Assembly: GCA_019155185.1 (NCBI GenBank)
Contig: CM032801.1
Location: 4,765,351 to 4,829,350 of the forward strand
Reading direction: 5' to 3'
Source: Beaufortia kweichowensis
Taxonomy: Eukaryota > Chordata > Actinopteri > Cypriniformes > Gastromyzontidae
DNA: 64,000 nt
Under the pieces are notes generated by a model that made no database searches, had not been told where the DNA came from, and was given only the letters and a program-made list of their open reading frames with translations. Positions 37,139 through 49,384 of this stretch are shown in pieces. The stretch's first letter is position 1, and every line of letters starts with the position of its first letter. The position numbers and the translations under genes were made by a program.

Positions 37139-38395
37139 CACTCTAAAAACTAATTCAGGGGACCTTTAGTCATTACTTAAATATATATATTGTTGTGACA
37201 TAAAAAATCAAGTTCTGAAATGCTGTTAGACTTTTTACTTGTAATTGTTACTTTATTGAGCTTGGATGACACACAAATTATGCCTATTGATTCGATATAC
37301 TATCATGACTTGTCATAGCTTAACATTTTCAGTTCATCTCAAATGTATTTAATTTTAAGTTCTGTTAATGTAAAATACAATCTTATGACGTGTAAACGGC
37401 CCACACTTTCCCTGCATGTGCGGCATGTTCAAGGCCAGACGAGTGACCAGCTGAAAGTCATTGACACTTAATGTGGTGAATGGTAAGTAATTTTTTGCTT
37501 AATTACACATATTTGCATTCTGCTCAGGATTCTGTTGGTGATACTCGTAACCGAATACTGACATTTGTGAAAGGTGTTGTTGTTGTTGGTGAACGCGGTA
37601 AATTCGTGTTGTGGTTGTGGAGTAAATGGTGTAAATAAAGTTTATGGTGACCGAACATGGACTGCGGCCGAGGGATGTTTTGTGGCAAACATATGAGCAG
37701 CTTAACGCGGTTTTGTTTTACGTGTGGTCGGAATTTACCGCGCTCACCAACAACAACACCACCTTTCACCGCGTCACTCCCGGTGTGTGGTACATTCCCT
37801 TTCCGTGAAGAATCTGTCATTGTAAATTTGTTTCGGGACTGGTAAAAGTGTTTTTCCCATGTAATTGTGTTTTATGATAGGTAAAAATGTTTTCCAAAAT
37901 GTAAATTTGTCCCGAGCTTTGTAAATAGCAATAGCAGCTAATTGTTAACTGTTGGTCTAATATTTAAACTTGATGTCTGCATTAGAGAACATGGTGTGGG
38001 GTGAGGCTGTAAATCTTCTCTTTTAAAGTTGATTGAAAGAATATTTGTTCATTTCATGTTTAAATTAGTGCCTTGAATGTACAGTAATCAATGGTTCTAA
38101 ATCATTTGACTATTACTGTCTGATTTTCCGCCTTCATCGCTACTTAAAAAAAAACATTATGTTGGATCAACTTAAATAGTTGCATTCATGTTGACAATTT
38201 TTTAAGTTCATGTTACTTAGAAATGTGTTTTATTGTGGCAAAAACGTCTTCACCTTACTTAAAACATTATGTTGGATCAACTCAAAATATTGCTTTGAAT
38301 TAATGTAATTCTCCCAACTGGCTCAAGTTAAAAATTCTAGTGGAAAACGTTAACATACTTTTTTTTGTTGAACCAATGTTTTATTTTTTAGAGTG
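37139..38395. mobile_element. TA-flanked element nested in the hAT element
   Basis: The left end CACTCTAAAAA and the right end TTTTTTAGAGTG are inverted repeats directly flanked by TA (37137-37138 and 38396-38397). Such ends with a TA target suggest a Tc1/mariner-like or similar non-autonomous element. It carries its own large internal hairpin (37567-37769) and, near the right end, repeated ACATTATGTTGGATCAACT blocks (about 38154 and 38265). No transposase frame is evident. Confidence 0.65.
37567..37769. repeat. 39-bp inverted repeat with ~125-bp loop
   Basis: 37567-37605 and 37731-37769 are reverse complements with 37 of 39 positions matching. The arms carry a GTTGTTGTTG core and end in CGCGGTAAATTC. 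This yields a stable hairpin in the transcript or a cruciform in DNA. Confidence 0.9.
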
Positions 38396-38667
38396 TAGTG
38401 CAGATCATTCTGCGTGTAATAGTGTCGAGTTTCTGTTGCAGAACTCGTTTAAAGATTGTCAATTAATGATAAATTAGCGATTAAACAGCTTGGCCCTGAC
38501 AAACAACAATAATAAAAAAATAAACAAAAATGATAAAAAACGATTTGTTCATGTAAATAGTTTGTTTGTTTGTTAAATAACCCAGTTCCCTGTGCATTCA
38601 TGGATAGCTTACGACCCAGAAACTGCCCCTCCAAACATTTTGGTCAGGAGCCGCTACTGATGTACAG

Positions 38668-39397
38668 TATGAAAACAGTTTCCTTCATATAAAAACACTG
38701 TCCGTTATGTCACTGACTGACTGTCTTTGATTTCAGATACAGTCTGTGTTATATTTAACCTGTGATTTTTGCATAATATTCAGGGTTGGGAAAGATTGTG
38801 TTAGGTTACACTCCACAGAATGTTGAATGGAAATGACAGAAAGAAATCCTAATATGTAGTCACACACATTAGGTGTACACCTTAGTTTTAAAAGTCATTT
38901 CTGGTGGGTTAGGTTCACACACACATACACAAACATACCGTAATAAATCATTTCTGTGTGGTGACTGATAATCTATGGCTTGCATAGATCACCGTGATTT
39001 TCCCGTGTCAGGGCTCCAGGCTAAAGCAGGCAGAGGGTCATCAATATCCATTGTGGTTCAGGGCATCACGGGAAGGAGCGGTGCGTCTGTTTTCCAGCTG
39101 CAGACAGGGGCACAGGTGCCTAATGAGACCCAAACATTCAATGTAAATTTGAGACCGAGTGTGTTTGCAAAATCATTGTTCTGTGTTGCAGGGAGGCTGC
39201 TGTCTTACATGCAGTATGACTAATGTGTGTTTGTTTATATACTAGTTTGTTTTTTCAAATGCTATCTAGCCATATGAGGCAGACGCGATAAACCCAACCG
39301 GCCCTCCGTTATGAATTGGAGAGAGAATCTACAATTCACAATGCCTTGCAAATCAGGACACATGCAGTAAAGCATCACAAACTATAAATGTATGGAC
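38668..39397. other. Intergenic stretch, no gene seen
   Basis: 38970-39230 is GC-richer with an open plus-strand frame that has no splice support or recognised family. The remainder is AT-rich. Confidence 0.4.
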
Positions 39398-39640
39398 CAC
39401 ATAATTCTTAGGAAAATTAACCATGGTTTGAAAGTAAAAGTGTAAAGACCATAATTTTACTACAAATTTCATGATTATTGTGAACAGACCACAGTAAATT
39501 TAGGGGTTACTATGATAAATTTTCCCACATACACATGAGATAAAATAACTTTACTAACTTGTAAAGCAACCACAGTAAACAGTTTTATTCATAGTAAATC
39601 AATCGCAAATCGCTTACTTTTTATAGTAAGCGCTCCATAA
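39398..39640 (-). mobile_element. AACCATGGTTA-type interspersed repeat
   Basis: The reverse complement begins AAACCATGGTTAATTTTCCT, matching the end of the copy at 55930-56122, with repeated short ACCACAGTAAA/TTTACTG motifs inside. The boundaries are approximate. Confidence 0.5.
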
Positions 39641-39821
39641 TAGCCAATTAAAACAACAGCATAACAGTTTTAGTCCGCTACCGGCTGTACAGAATATATA
39701 GAAATAATGTAGACCGTATCAAAAAGTCATAAATCCGGATAATTAAAAGTTAAATACAGTTCTGCTTGTGGATTTTCAGGTCAAACTGTTATTAAAAAAA
39801 CTTAAAACTGCGGCCACTAAC

Positions 39822-39972
39822 CTTAAAAACTGCAAATCCAGCAACAAAGTCTTCTTCAATAGCGCTCACTGTTTCAATCTGAAACTTTGTAACTTCAGTT
39901 CGTGGAAGCTTCAGCGTCTTGGCTTTTTTGTGCCCAAGATGCATGTCAGTGGCTGGTTTGTGGACGTTTCGT
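39822..39972 (-). CDS. Probable coding exon of an unrecognised minus-strand gene
   Basis: Minus-strand acceptor CACATTGTCTTACAG precedes a 151-base segment ending TTTTTAAG|gttagt. After one leading base (third codon position) it encodes 50 residues without a stop, beginning RNVHKPATDMHLGHKKAKTL and ending VAGFAVFK, and it ends in phase 0. The composition (Lys/His/Glu-rich, with a short hydrophobic end) is protein-like, but I recognise no family. It can join in frame to the segment at 30531-30615, which supplies a stop. An upstream partner ending after two bases of a codon was not established. A chance open frame with good splice sites remains possible. Confidence 0.4.
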
Positions 39973-41065
39973 CTGTAAGACAATGTGATGAGTAACACAT
40001 GAACAGCATGAATTACTGTAACATCAACTAAAATGACAAAGAAAGCAAAAGAGAGTTATGAGATTTAAAGTACTTTCTATAGGGGTCTGCACACTAGTAT
40101 ACTTATCTAGATAAAGCAAGATATGAATAAAGTTCTCATGCACATAATTACAGGAAAGCAACAAAAGAAGCAAAATCAATAACGGCAGCACAGGCTGTCT
40201 AAGACTGGAAACTAAAATATGCAAATTAAAGGAGCTATTTAATGTTAGATTCATTCGAGTCACTGTGCAGTCTTTTATTCATATGGCTTCCTTAAAAAAA
40301 CAAGCTCACTATGAGCCTAGACTCTGGCCCAGATTTACATTTAATGATGTTATGTTGTACTATTTGCTGTGGGTTGATCAATTTGGGTTTTAAGAGACTT
40401 CACTTTTTTACTTAATTAACGTGATTTTTCCTTGTCTTAAGCATGGTGTTGTCTCATTTATATACCAAATAAATTTTTTTACTAACAAATAAGAGAAAAG
40501 GAACATATTTGCAGTAAAGAAAAGGCTCAATTAAATTGTACACATTTACATTACAGCCACTGCAATTATGCATCTGTAGCTCAGTTGGTAGTGTCAATGG
40601 TTTGAACACAAATGATGATGCATAGATTGAATGTGCTGATTCTGAGAAGTCAACATCTGCTGTTATGAGAATGACACCTGACATGAGACAAACATTACAA
40701 ATATCTCTATTTCTGGTGACTGATACCAGCGAGGACAAACACAAGACGCGAGATTGACAGATACTGCGTTATCAAGGGCAACAGCTTCTCTTCTGAACTT
40801 TGTACTGTGTGATGCATAGACTTCTTCCTCCCACACCATAGACAAAGTTTGATGAATGAGGTGCTGGGAGAAGCTGTGCAGGTGATCTGTTTCAGAGGAC
40901 AATAAAAGCTCTGATCCAAAACCATGTGCTCTCAGCTGAAACCAATCTACTGTTTCATCCTGTCTTCAGTAATTCAACTCTTTCAGTAATTCAGACATTT
41001 ACCACTACAGTACATGTAAAAACATTGTCTAATCAAACAAATCGAATAATTTCTATAAACTGCAT
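39973..41065. other. Intergenic stretch with a SINE head fragment
   Basis: CATCTGTAGCTCAGTTGGTA at 40570-40589 is the A-box part of the same tRNA-derived SINE seen elsewhere, on the plus strand, with the remainder lost. No gene is supported. 40690-40930 is GC-richer with open minus-strand frames but no clean splice sites. Confidence 0.4.
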
Positions 41066-41292
41066 ACATTCTTAAAAATAAAGGTGCTTCAAAAAGTTTG
41101 TCAAAGCGAAGTTCTTCTCTCAACAGTTTTTAAAATCACCATTTCCTTTTTTTTCTTCTGCAGACCAAATAATATTTTTCCACTACAAAGAACGTTTGTA
41201 AAACAGGAAGTTCTTTTGATGTTCTTTATAGGTTTCTTTATGGCACCATTCAGGTAAAAATTGTTCATCTATGTTTATTTTTAAAAGTAATA
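41066..41292. mobile_element. MITE of the TTAAAAATAAAGG type
   Basis: The left end CATTCTTAAAAATAAAGGTG and the right end TTTATTTTTAAAAGTAATATG form imperfect inverted repeats. Internal CACTACAAAGAACGTTTGTA and GTTCTTTATAGG blocks match the copies at 28100-28217 and 34280-34506. Confidence 0.65.
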
Positions 41293-42230
41293 TGCAATAA
41301 CATGCAAAATGTATATGTTAATACAAAGTAGGTTTGTAGTAAAACATTTTCGTGTGCCCTAAACATTTACTGTAGCGTGGTTTGTATTTTTCTTCAGCTT
41401 GTGCATCTTTATTCATTGTTTTTGAAAATAAGATGATGTCACACAATCTGTCCATATTGGCGTTTCTTTGCTATATTAAACGTGCATTTGAAGTTTATCT
41501 TTGTTTTTGACTGTTCTCCGTGACCCTATCCGAACAAACCCACAATCTGTTTTTGTTTCCATACCCTCCAGTTGCAAGCCACCACCATAAAACTCTCCAA
41601 TGTTATCAAAACCCAGCTTGCTTGACCCAGCAGTGACTGTCTGTTGCCTCTTCACAGTGATGTAGTGTTTTTATGAGACCTTGAAATAATGCTCTACCAT
41701 TCCTGCAACATAATATGACAACAACCTCGAGGAAGAAGCATGTTAAGAGGTCCCATTGTAAAGCAATGCAAGTGTTCTGTTCCATTCACTTATTTGTAAT
41801 TACTGACACCGTGACAAATGATGATGTTTCTAAGGCCTTGTGGTATCAGTATTCTGGCCTCAGGATAGTCCATTAGATTATTGTGTTTCCAGAGACATCC
41901 AACTGGGTCCCTACTGGAGCTCCTGTCAACAGATAAGAATTAACCACAATGTCCAAATGGCAAAATACTCATTTACACATATAATATAAAATGGGCTGGA
42001 GGCGCAAGAAAATGGCAAGGAAAAGCAGCTCTTATGAGTTTCAATAGTACACAACACTCAGTCATGCACAGCACACGCAAGACCCACTCGATATAATATT
42101 TCAGTATAAAAACTGGTCTTTGAATTGCAAACAGTGGATCAGACTTGTCATTTCTGCCAATCTCACATGAGTAGCAATTCATAAATAAGTTTGCATGTTT
42201 ACTAAATATAAAGGCAACTCAAACCACACA
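41293..42230. other. Intergenic stretch, no gene seen
   Basis: Moderately AT-rich sequence with no splice-bounded frame or repeat recognised. Confidence 0.4.
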
Positions 42231-42232
42231 TA

Positions 42233-42439
42233 CAGTACTGTCCAAAAGTATTTTTACCCATTTCACCCATTTTGTATGCACAAGGAGTCTGACAACACCT
42301 GGTGGTTCACGGAGATCTGTTCTCACCATCATCAAGTCCATCTATTATTACATGAAGAAAGAGAAAAAACATAGACAGACTAAATACATAAGCACTGTGG
42401 CAATGACATGCCTAAATACAATAATTTTGCACCGTACTG
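42233..42439. mobile_element. Internally deleted Tc1-like element
   Basis: The left end is CAGTACTGTCCAAAAGT and the right end ATTTTGCACCGTACTG. These are inverted repeats differing at a few positions, flanked by the TA target (42231-42232 and 42440-42441) that Tc1/mariner elements duplicate. The 207-bp body is far too short for a transposase and has no open frame, so it is a dead deletion derivative. Confidence 0.7.
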
Positions 42440-42441
42440 TA

Positions 42442-45400
42442 TGCAAACAAAAAACATGGAACATTCAAAACATGGAATGTGTTAAACTGCAATGCTTTTT
42501 AGATTTATTACTATTAAAAATAATTAGAAATAACTAAGTGACCCTACACTAAAAAGCTACTCATGTAGTCTGTAAGATGTTTCAAGGGTGGTGCGAATGA
42601 CACACTTGATTTACTTAAAGATCTGAATGAGCGTCCTCTCAGATGAGAGCGTATCTTAAGATGGTGTAGGCATAAGCTGAAGACTCTTGTGTGAAGATGC
42701 TATGGCGTGTATTGTGATAATTATGATTTTAATTAATGCAAGTCCTTCATTAAGATTAATCTGAGCGTCATGAGCACGATAGTAGGAGCAAATGTATGTG
42801 CGCACCTGTTTTTTGTGTGTCATAAGTAAAAAAAACACAGTGTAAACCATATAAATTCTGGACTGGGCTAATGGATTATATTGTGATCAGCTAACACAGG
42901 GGACAGGGGTGAACAAGAGTAGATGACTTAAATGACTTGGTACTCCCAAAAAAGTAAAAAAAACATTTTCCTTAACAAACGTTTTCTCGCTGTGCACTCT
43001 GGAATTAACGTGATTACAATGACAAAAGTTTAGAGATTCATTTAATCATATTAATACTGCATCTCCCCCATGCCAACCGTGAAAGCCTCTGCAAAAGAAG
43101 ATGCACGGTGCATGTAGTGCAATGAATTGTTTTTTATAATTGAGGAAATAGATCTGAAGGAAGAGATTTGTTGTGAAGTGGGCTTGCGTTGACTCCTCCA
43201 TAATGGAGATTTATTTGTGAAATATTTCTGTATTAACACTGTATCTGTAATACATAGACGCTCATTTGCAAAAGCAGATCGTTACTAAAGCTCCAATGCA
43301 CTATTAGCTGAAGTTATTATTTTAAAGGTGTAGTTAAAATATCTTGTCATTTCAAGTATTTTCCTATAGTGATACATTTTCCCATATAACTGTTCAGATA
43401 TCCAGTAGCATTTTAACCCAACATTAAGGTTAAGACCTCTCTGGCTGCCTTTACAACTTCTTAAACCTTTTCCTTTGCAAATAATGCCGGTTCATCATCA
43501 TTTAACAACAGGAAATGTTTGTGTTTTTGTATACTTTAAAACCCCATTTTTTTCAAAAGATTGCCTGTTATGTAAGTTACAAAGCCCTGCTCTCATCACC
43601 TTTAGCAAAACAATCAACATCAGATTAAATATGATGAACATTCTCTATTAATATCATGTTTGGCACGGAAGCAGAAGTCCATGTGGAATGTATCACACCA
43701 ATTACTTTTTAACAGCGCAGTTTTCACTGTGCACTTACTTTAAAGCAACGCTACATTAGGAGGTTATTTACTGTAACGAAGACCATCCGATTAGATTAGA
43801 AGCTATATATAGAAAGATTGGGACACTCAAGCCATGCTTAAAAATTTATGAACATCATCGCGTTATATAACACACAATCTTGAAATAGTTGGTTCAAAAG
43901 ATGACTCAGAGAAGATTTAGCAGCGTTTGCCTGCTTTTTCCTAATGCATGTAGATTAATACGTTTTAAATAAATGTACTTTTTGGGACCACTGTCTCCAT
44001 TAGTAAAATGTGCTTGGTAATTTTGCTCTTATGTATCATCTAGTGTGTAGAGAACAGGTGTGTGTATAAACGCTTGTCCAAATGCAGATCGCAGCTGAAA
44101 AATGGCTCTGCGATTGTGTGGTTGAAGATTTGTCTGTCAGACTGGAGAAAGGAGATAGTGACAGCTGTACTGCTTTCATATTCCAGATCACATATTTTTA
44201 TACTCACATATGATGTGCATTATACACGTCCTATTTTTAACAGTCACTGTGGCCATCTGCAGCGGGCACTATTACTCCTGGTCACTCTGCATTTGGGATG
44301 CTCGTTACCGTGGCGGCGGTTGGGGGATGTTACTTGGCAGTGTACCCTGGAGACTGAATTGTCCAGATGCTGCTGGCTTTCCCCGGCAGTCTTCTCTCCA
44401 ACTAGAAGGAACACAACGCTCTCATTTCTGAAGTGTGTTACGGCATCTGGGGTGCTCAAAACAGCGGGAAACAACACACAGACAGACACACATGCACACA
44501 GTTACACACAAGCCTGAAAAACTTTACTGTAGAACATAAGCGGTGCTGTGGTTCAACAGTGTGGAAACTAGGATGGTCTGATTTATAGAGGGAAGAAGTG
44601 GACAGTTTCTATAGTTTGTTTAAAACTTTGGCATAAAATGATATTGGCCCAATTAAAACTGTCTCATTTATTTCCTATTTTAGTCAGATCTAAAACATTT
44701 TATCTTTTTACATACCCAATTATATCAAAGCAGACTCTACTTGTCATTTTTAAAATAGGAGCTACAATGTCTTTACTATCACGGTCACGGTTGTTATTCA
44801 CATAAAAATATAATTATGATTACCCAGCTGTTGTTTTCTTACAGTACTGAATAAAATAAACAATTTAAGTAAAGCACATGATAACACAACTAAAATTGAC
44901 TGTGCACAAATCTTGTCTCATCTAAAACTTTGCAAGCAGAAATCTCCATTTGGTCTCCATTTAATCTAGGTGAAGCAAAGATTTGCTATGGCCAAAGTTT
45001 TACCAATTTAAAGAATTACTATAAATAGTTTCTCATCAGAGTTAGTTGTGGTGTGATTCAGAGACGGTCGACCGCTCGTCTCAACTCGCACTGTGTGTCT
45101 GCATCCCCAGTCTGTCACCGCTGCTCTATTAAGTCCAGGTATGTCTCAGGAAAAGAGAGACGACAGCTGTCTGCCTCACTTTCGTTCACTGCATCTTTCT
45201 TTTTCTCCGAACACCTCTCATAAATATTCAGGCTTCGGGTTTGTGTGCGGCCAGGGCCGCGACACCCACTGATGCGCCTACAGGTGAACATACCCATGCT
45301 GACAATCCTACACCTCTCCGGTCTCACTTCTGCCCGTCCTCATGAACGTTTCCTGCTGTCCTGCTGAAGTTGTTTGGTAGTTGTAAGTGGTTTCAGAAAG

Positions 45401-47260
45401 TTTCCAATAACCTGCACATAGAATAGGCCAATGAGTATGGACCAGAAGCAAAAATACCCAACAAATGAAGAAGAGATGACTCTTCAAAGAACATAAAATA
45501 GTTAAGTTTAATTTTTGTGCGCCATTTATGAGGAATATGGACTGTTCTGGATGTGACAATTCTGAAAACAGCACTTTATAAAAATCATGCTTTAAACATG
45601 ATTTAAACCACCAAATATTGTCATTTGAGCTATCAGTATGATGAAAACATTGGAAACATTAGGAATTTGAATGCTATATGTGAATGCATTAAAATTTGAC
45701 TTGTGCTTTATCAAATTTGGTTTTAAGATATGCAGTAAGAATACAACATACATGCTGCCTCAACAAGAGCTCACTATGTTTGAACAGAGAATGAGTATAG
45801 AGCAGAACAAGAGGACAGTGACCAGTAAGGTCCAGTGTTGTGGCTGACTAGTTGAACTGGCTTTTCAGGACATAAATCATGTCACGGTGGTTCAGCAGGA
45901 CACAGAGAGATCCTGTTTTTCTGTACACAAGCCTACATGCTCACAGACTTACTGTCTGACCGACCACCCCCCAACAGCACTTTATTTACTCTCTTTATTT
46001 TACACGTCTTATTTATTCTCTAACAATTTAAATGCACATCTTTAATTTATTTAAATGTCTCTTTTACGAGGGTGAGGTTTTATGCTTTGTTGTAGATACC
46101 TAAAGTTAGTTTGGGCTCCTTCAGTCTATCACATCTTTATATGTCTAAACCTCAGCATTCACTTTTCATGCTACAGCATCAGTAGAAATCATTCCACACC
46201 TTCAATTTTGTTCTAGAAATCACTGAGAATAAATGCAAGGCAAGATGCCTTCAGCATGTTTCCCCGTTGTTTCTCCTGTAAACCTTCAAAAAGTGCTAAG
46301 AAACTGCAATGTCTGCAATTAAAAGTCAGAGATATCACGGATGCTTTTTCTGTAAACATGTTCCTCTGGACTTCAGCATCATTTATTAATTAAAACATAA
46401 TCTCTTAAACCACGGCCTCATTTAAACAGCTGGACATGTACATGTTGACTCAGAAGTCTACATTTAGTTCCACTAGTCAGTCAGCATGAAAAGTTCAGAA
46501 TTATGTAATTTCAACAGAGAAGCCCAATGGCAGAGTTTTCTGAGCGTCGACTAAGATCACAGACAAACTTCATTTGAAGTAAGCAATAAACATATCTCGC
46601 CGCAGGCTGTTAGGTAGACGCGCGCTTGTGCAAAGTGACATACAACTACAAATTTTGACACACGATTTCTTTCCTTTGATTTTTAACCAGGGGGAAGATT
46701 TTAATGAGGATAATTTTAATCTAAAATCACACTCTGCCTTAAAATATTACAGTCTCCGTATTTCCACAGAGACCATCCTCTCAAAAACCAGCCTGTAAAC
46801 TGAAGCACTTTATTTAGAAGTTCAGTCACTCGTGAAACCTTAAGCATATGGTGTAAACAAAACTGCTGTGATACGCCATTGAGTGCTGCTGCTTAACTGC
46901 CTCACGTTCTTACCAAAGTCTAGCATTTACCCTACAAATCAGAGCTATGCAATTGCCTTCAAGGTTTGGTGTATAAACATTAAAGCAGGGCGGCGTTAGC
47001 GACTCACGGGACAGATACCGGCGATTGTTGAAGTCTCTGACAGGAAGCAGTGGTTGGGAGAGTGGGCGGAACATGGGCCAAAGCGTGTCTGTGAGGTGTA
47101 ATGAAGCCTGACTTGGGTACTCTCATTAAAGACTGAAATACAGGCGTCCCTGGAGAACAACCCTTATTACAGCTTCCTACTAACCCCAGATGCAAAATGA
47201 AGTTAAAAGAGAGCAGATGAGTTGTGGATGGAAAAGAAGAAAAATGAGGGATAGATGAAT
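42442..47260. other. Long gene-poor stretch with two GC-richer blocks
   Basis: 44200-44450 is GC-rich and open in one plus-strand frame (44062-44517) and one minus-strand frame. Neither has convincing splice sites or recognisable domains. 45060-45350 is also GC-rich and contains a 28-base plus-strand segment bounded by CTGCATCCCCAG and CCAG|gtatgt. Both blocks may be conserved regulatory elements. The rest is AT-rich. Confidence 0.35.
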
Positions 47261-48702
<1,442 letters not shown>

Positions 48703-48856
48703 ATTTACATTTATGCATTTGGCAGATGCTTTTATCCAAAGTGAGTTACAGTGCATTATATATTATATACTATATTTTTTGTGTGTGTGCAATTCCAGGG
48801 ATCAAACCCATGACCTTGGCGTTGCAAGCACCATGCTCTTACCAACTGAGCTGGAA
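48703..48856 (-). mobile_element. tRNA-derived SINE, near full length
   Basis: On the minus strand: head CCAGCTCAGTTGGTAAGAGC (A box), GGTCATGGGTTTGATCCC (B box) and tail CTTTGGATAAAAGCATCTGC followed by AAATGCATAAATG. The tail has the LINE-type form shared by many fish SINEs. Confidence 0.85.
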
Positions 48857-48956
48857 TCTGAACCTGGACAATGTGGCACGCTAACAAAGCTATGATTTTC
48901 ATCTGTGTGATGAAAGAAAAGTAATAGTAAGTAGTTTTAGTAAATAATGCTTACTT

Positions 48957-49384
48957 GTGCAAAGGTTGCTGGGTAGCAGCCAGGGCGTTGCTGTGTGGTT
49001 GCTAAGGGGTTGTGCATGAGTGCTTGGATAGATGCTCGATTACTGGCCCAGTCAAAACACTTCCTGAAAAATACAATACAGTGTATGGTCAAACCCCTCA
49101 GAGAACACAGTGCAAACACTTTCATACTTTCCCAGTCACTAACTGGCAAGTATATGTGGGCATTTTTCCATTTAGCCAGAAATGAGCTGCAGACTCGCAT
49201 GTGCCAAACACTCCTCAGCTCACTGTCACTTACATCAGACCTTATCAGACAGCTAGATTTTGAGTACCATCTTAAAAATTTCAAACTAGAGGATAGTGAT
49301 AGTCTAAAAAAACTTATATTAAAAAACCTAGCCAAAAAAATGTCAATATGTAGCAATATGGAAGACTCACATTTTCTTTTCTAA
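48957..49384. repeat. GTTGCTAAGGGGTTG repeat and overlapping antisense open frames
   Basis: 48965-49015 (GTTGCTGGGTAGCAGCCAGG, GTGGTTGCTAAGGGGTTG) is a fish interspersed-repeat motif that recurs as TTGCTAAGGGTGGTTGCC at 50664. From it, a 129-codon plus-strand frame (48995-49384) overlaps a 139-codon minus-strand frame (48937-49356). Neither shows a known domain or splice context. Chance overlap or a decayed element is more likely than a gene. Confidence 0.4.

Larger units (their letters stand above)
36686..38659. mobile_element. hAT-type non-autonomous element with 8-bp target duplication
   Basis: The left end is CAGGCGCGGCTCATC and the right end GGAGCCGCTACTG, imperfect inverted repeats beginning CAG. 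The exact octamer ATGTACAG lies on both sides (36678-36685 and 38660-38667), the duplication length of the hAT superfamily. Without the 1.26 kb nested inside, the element is about 715 bp. No hAT transposase frame was found. Confidence 0.8.

Noticed and set aside
37524..37845. Two opposite-strand frames sharing a PRSPTTT-like stretch, possibly a duplicated protein motif
   Set aside because: The similarity is explained by the 39-bp inverted repeat at 37567-37769, which makes both strands read alike.
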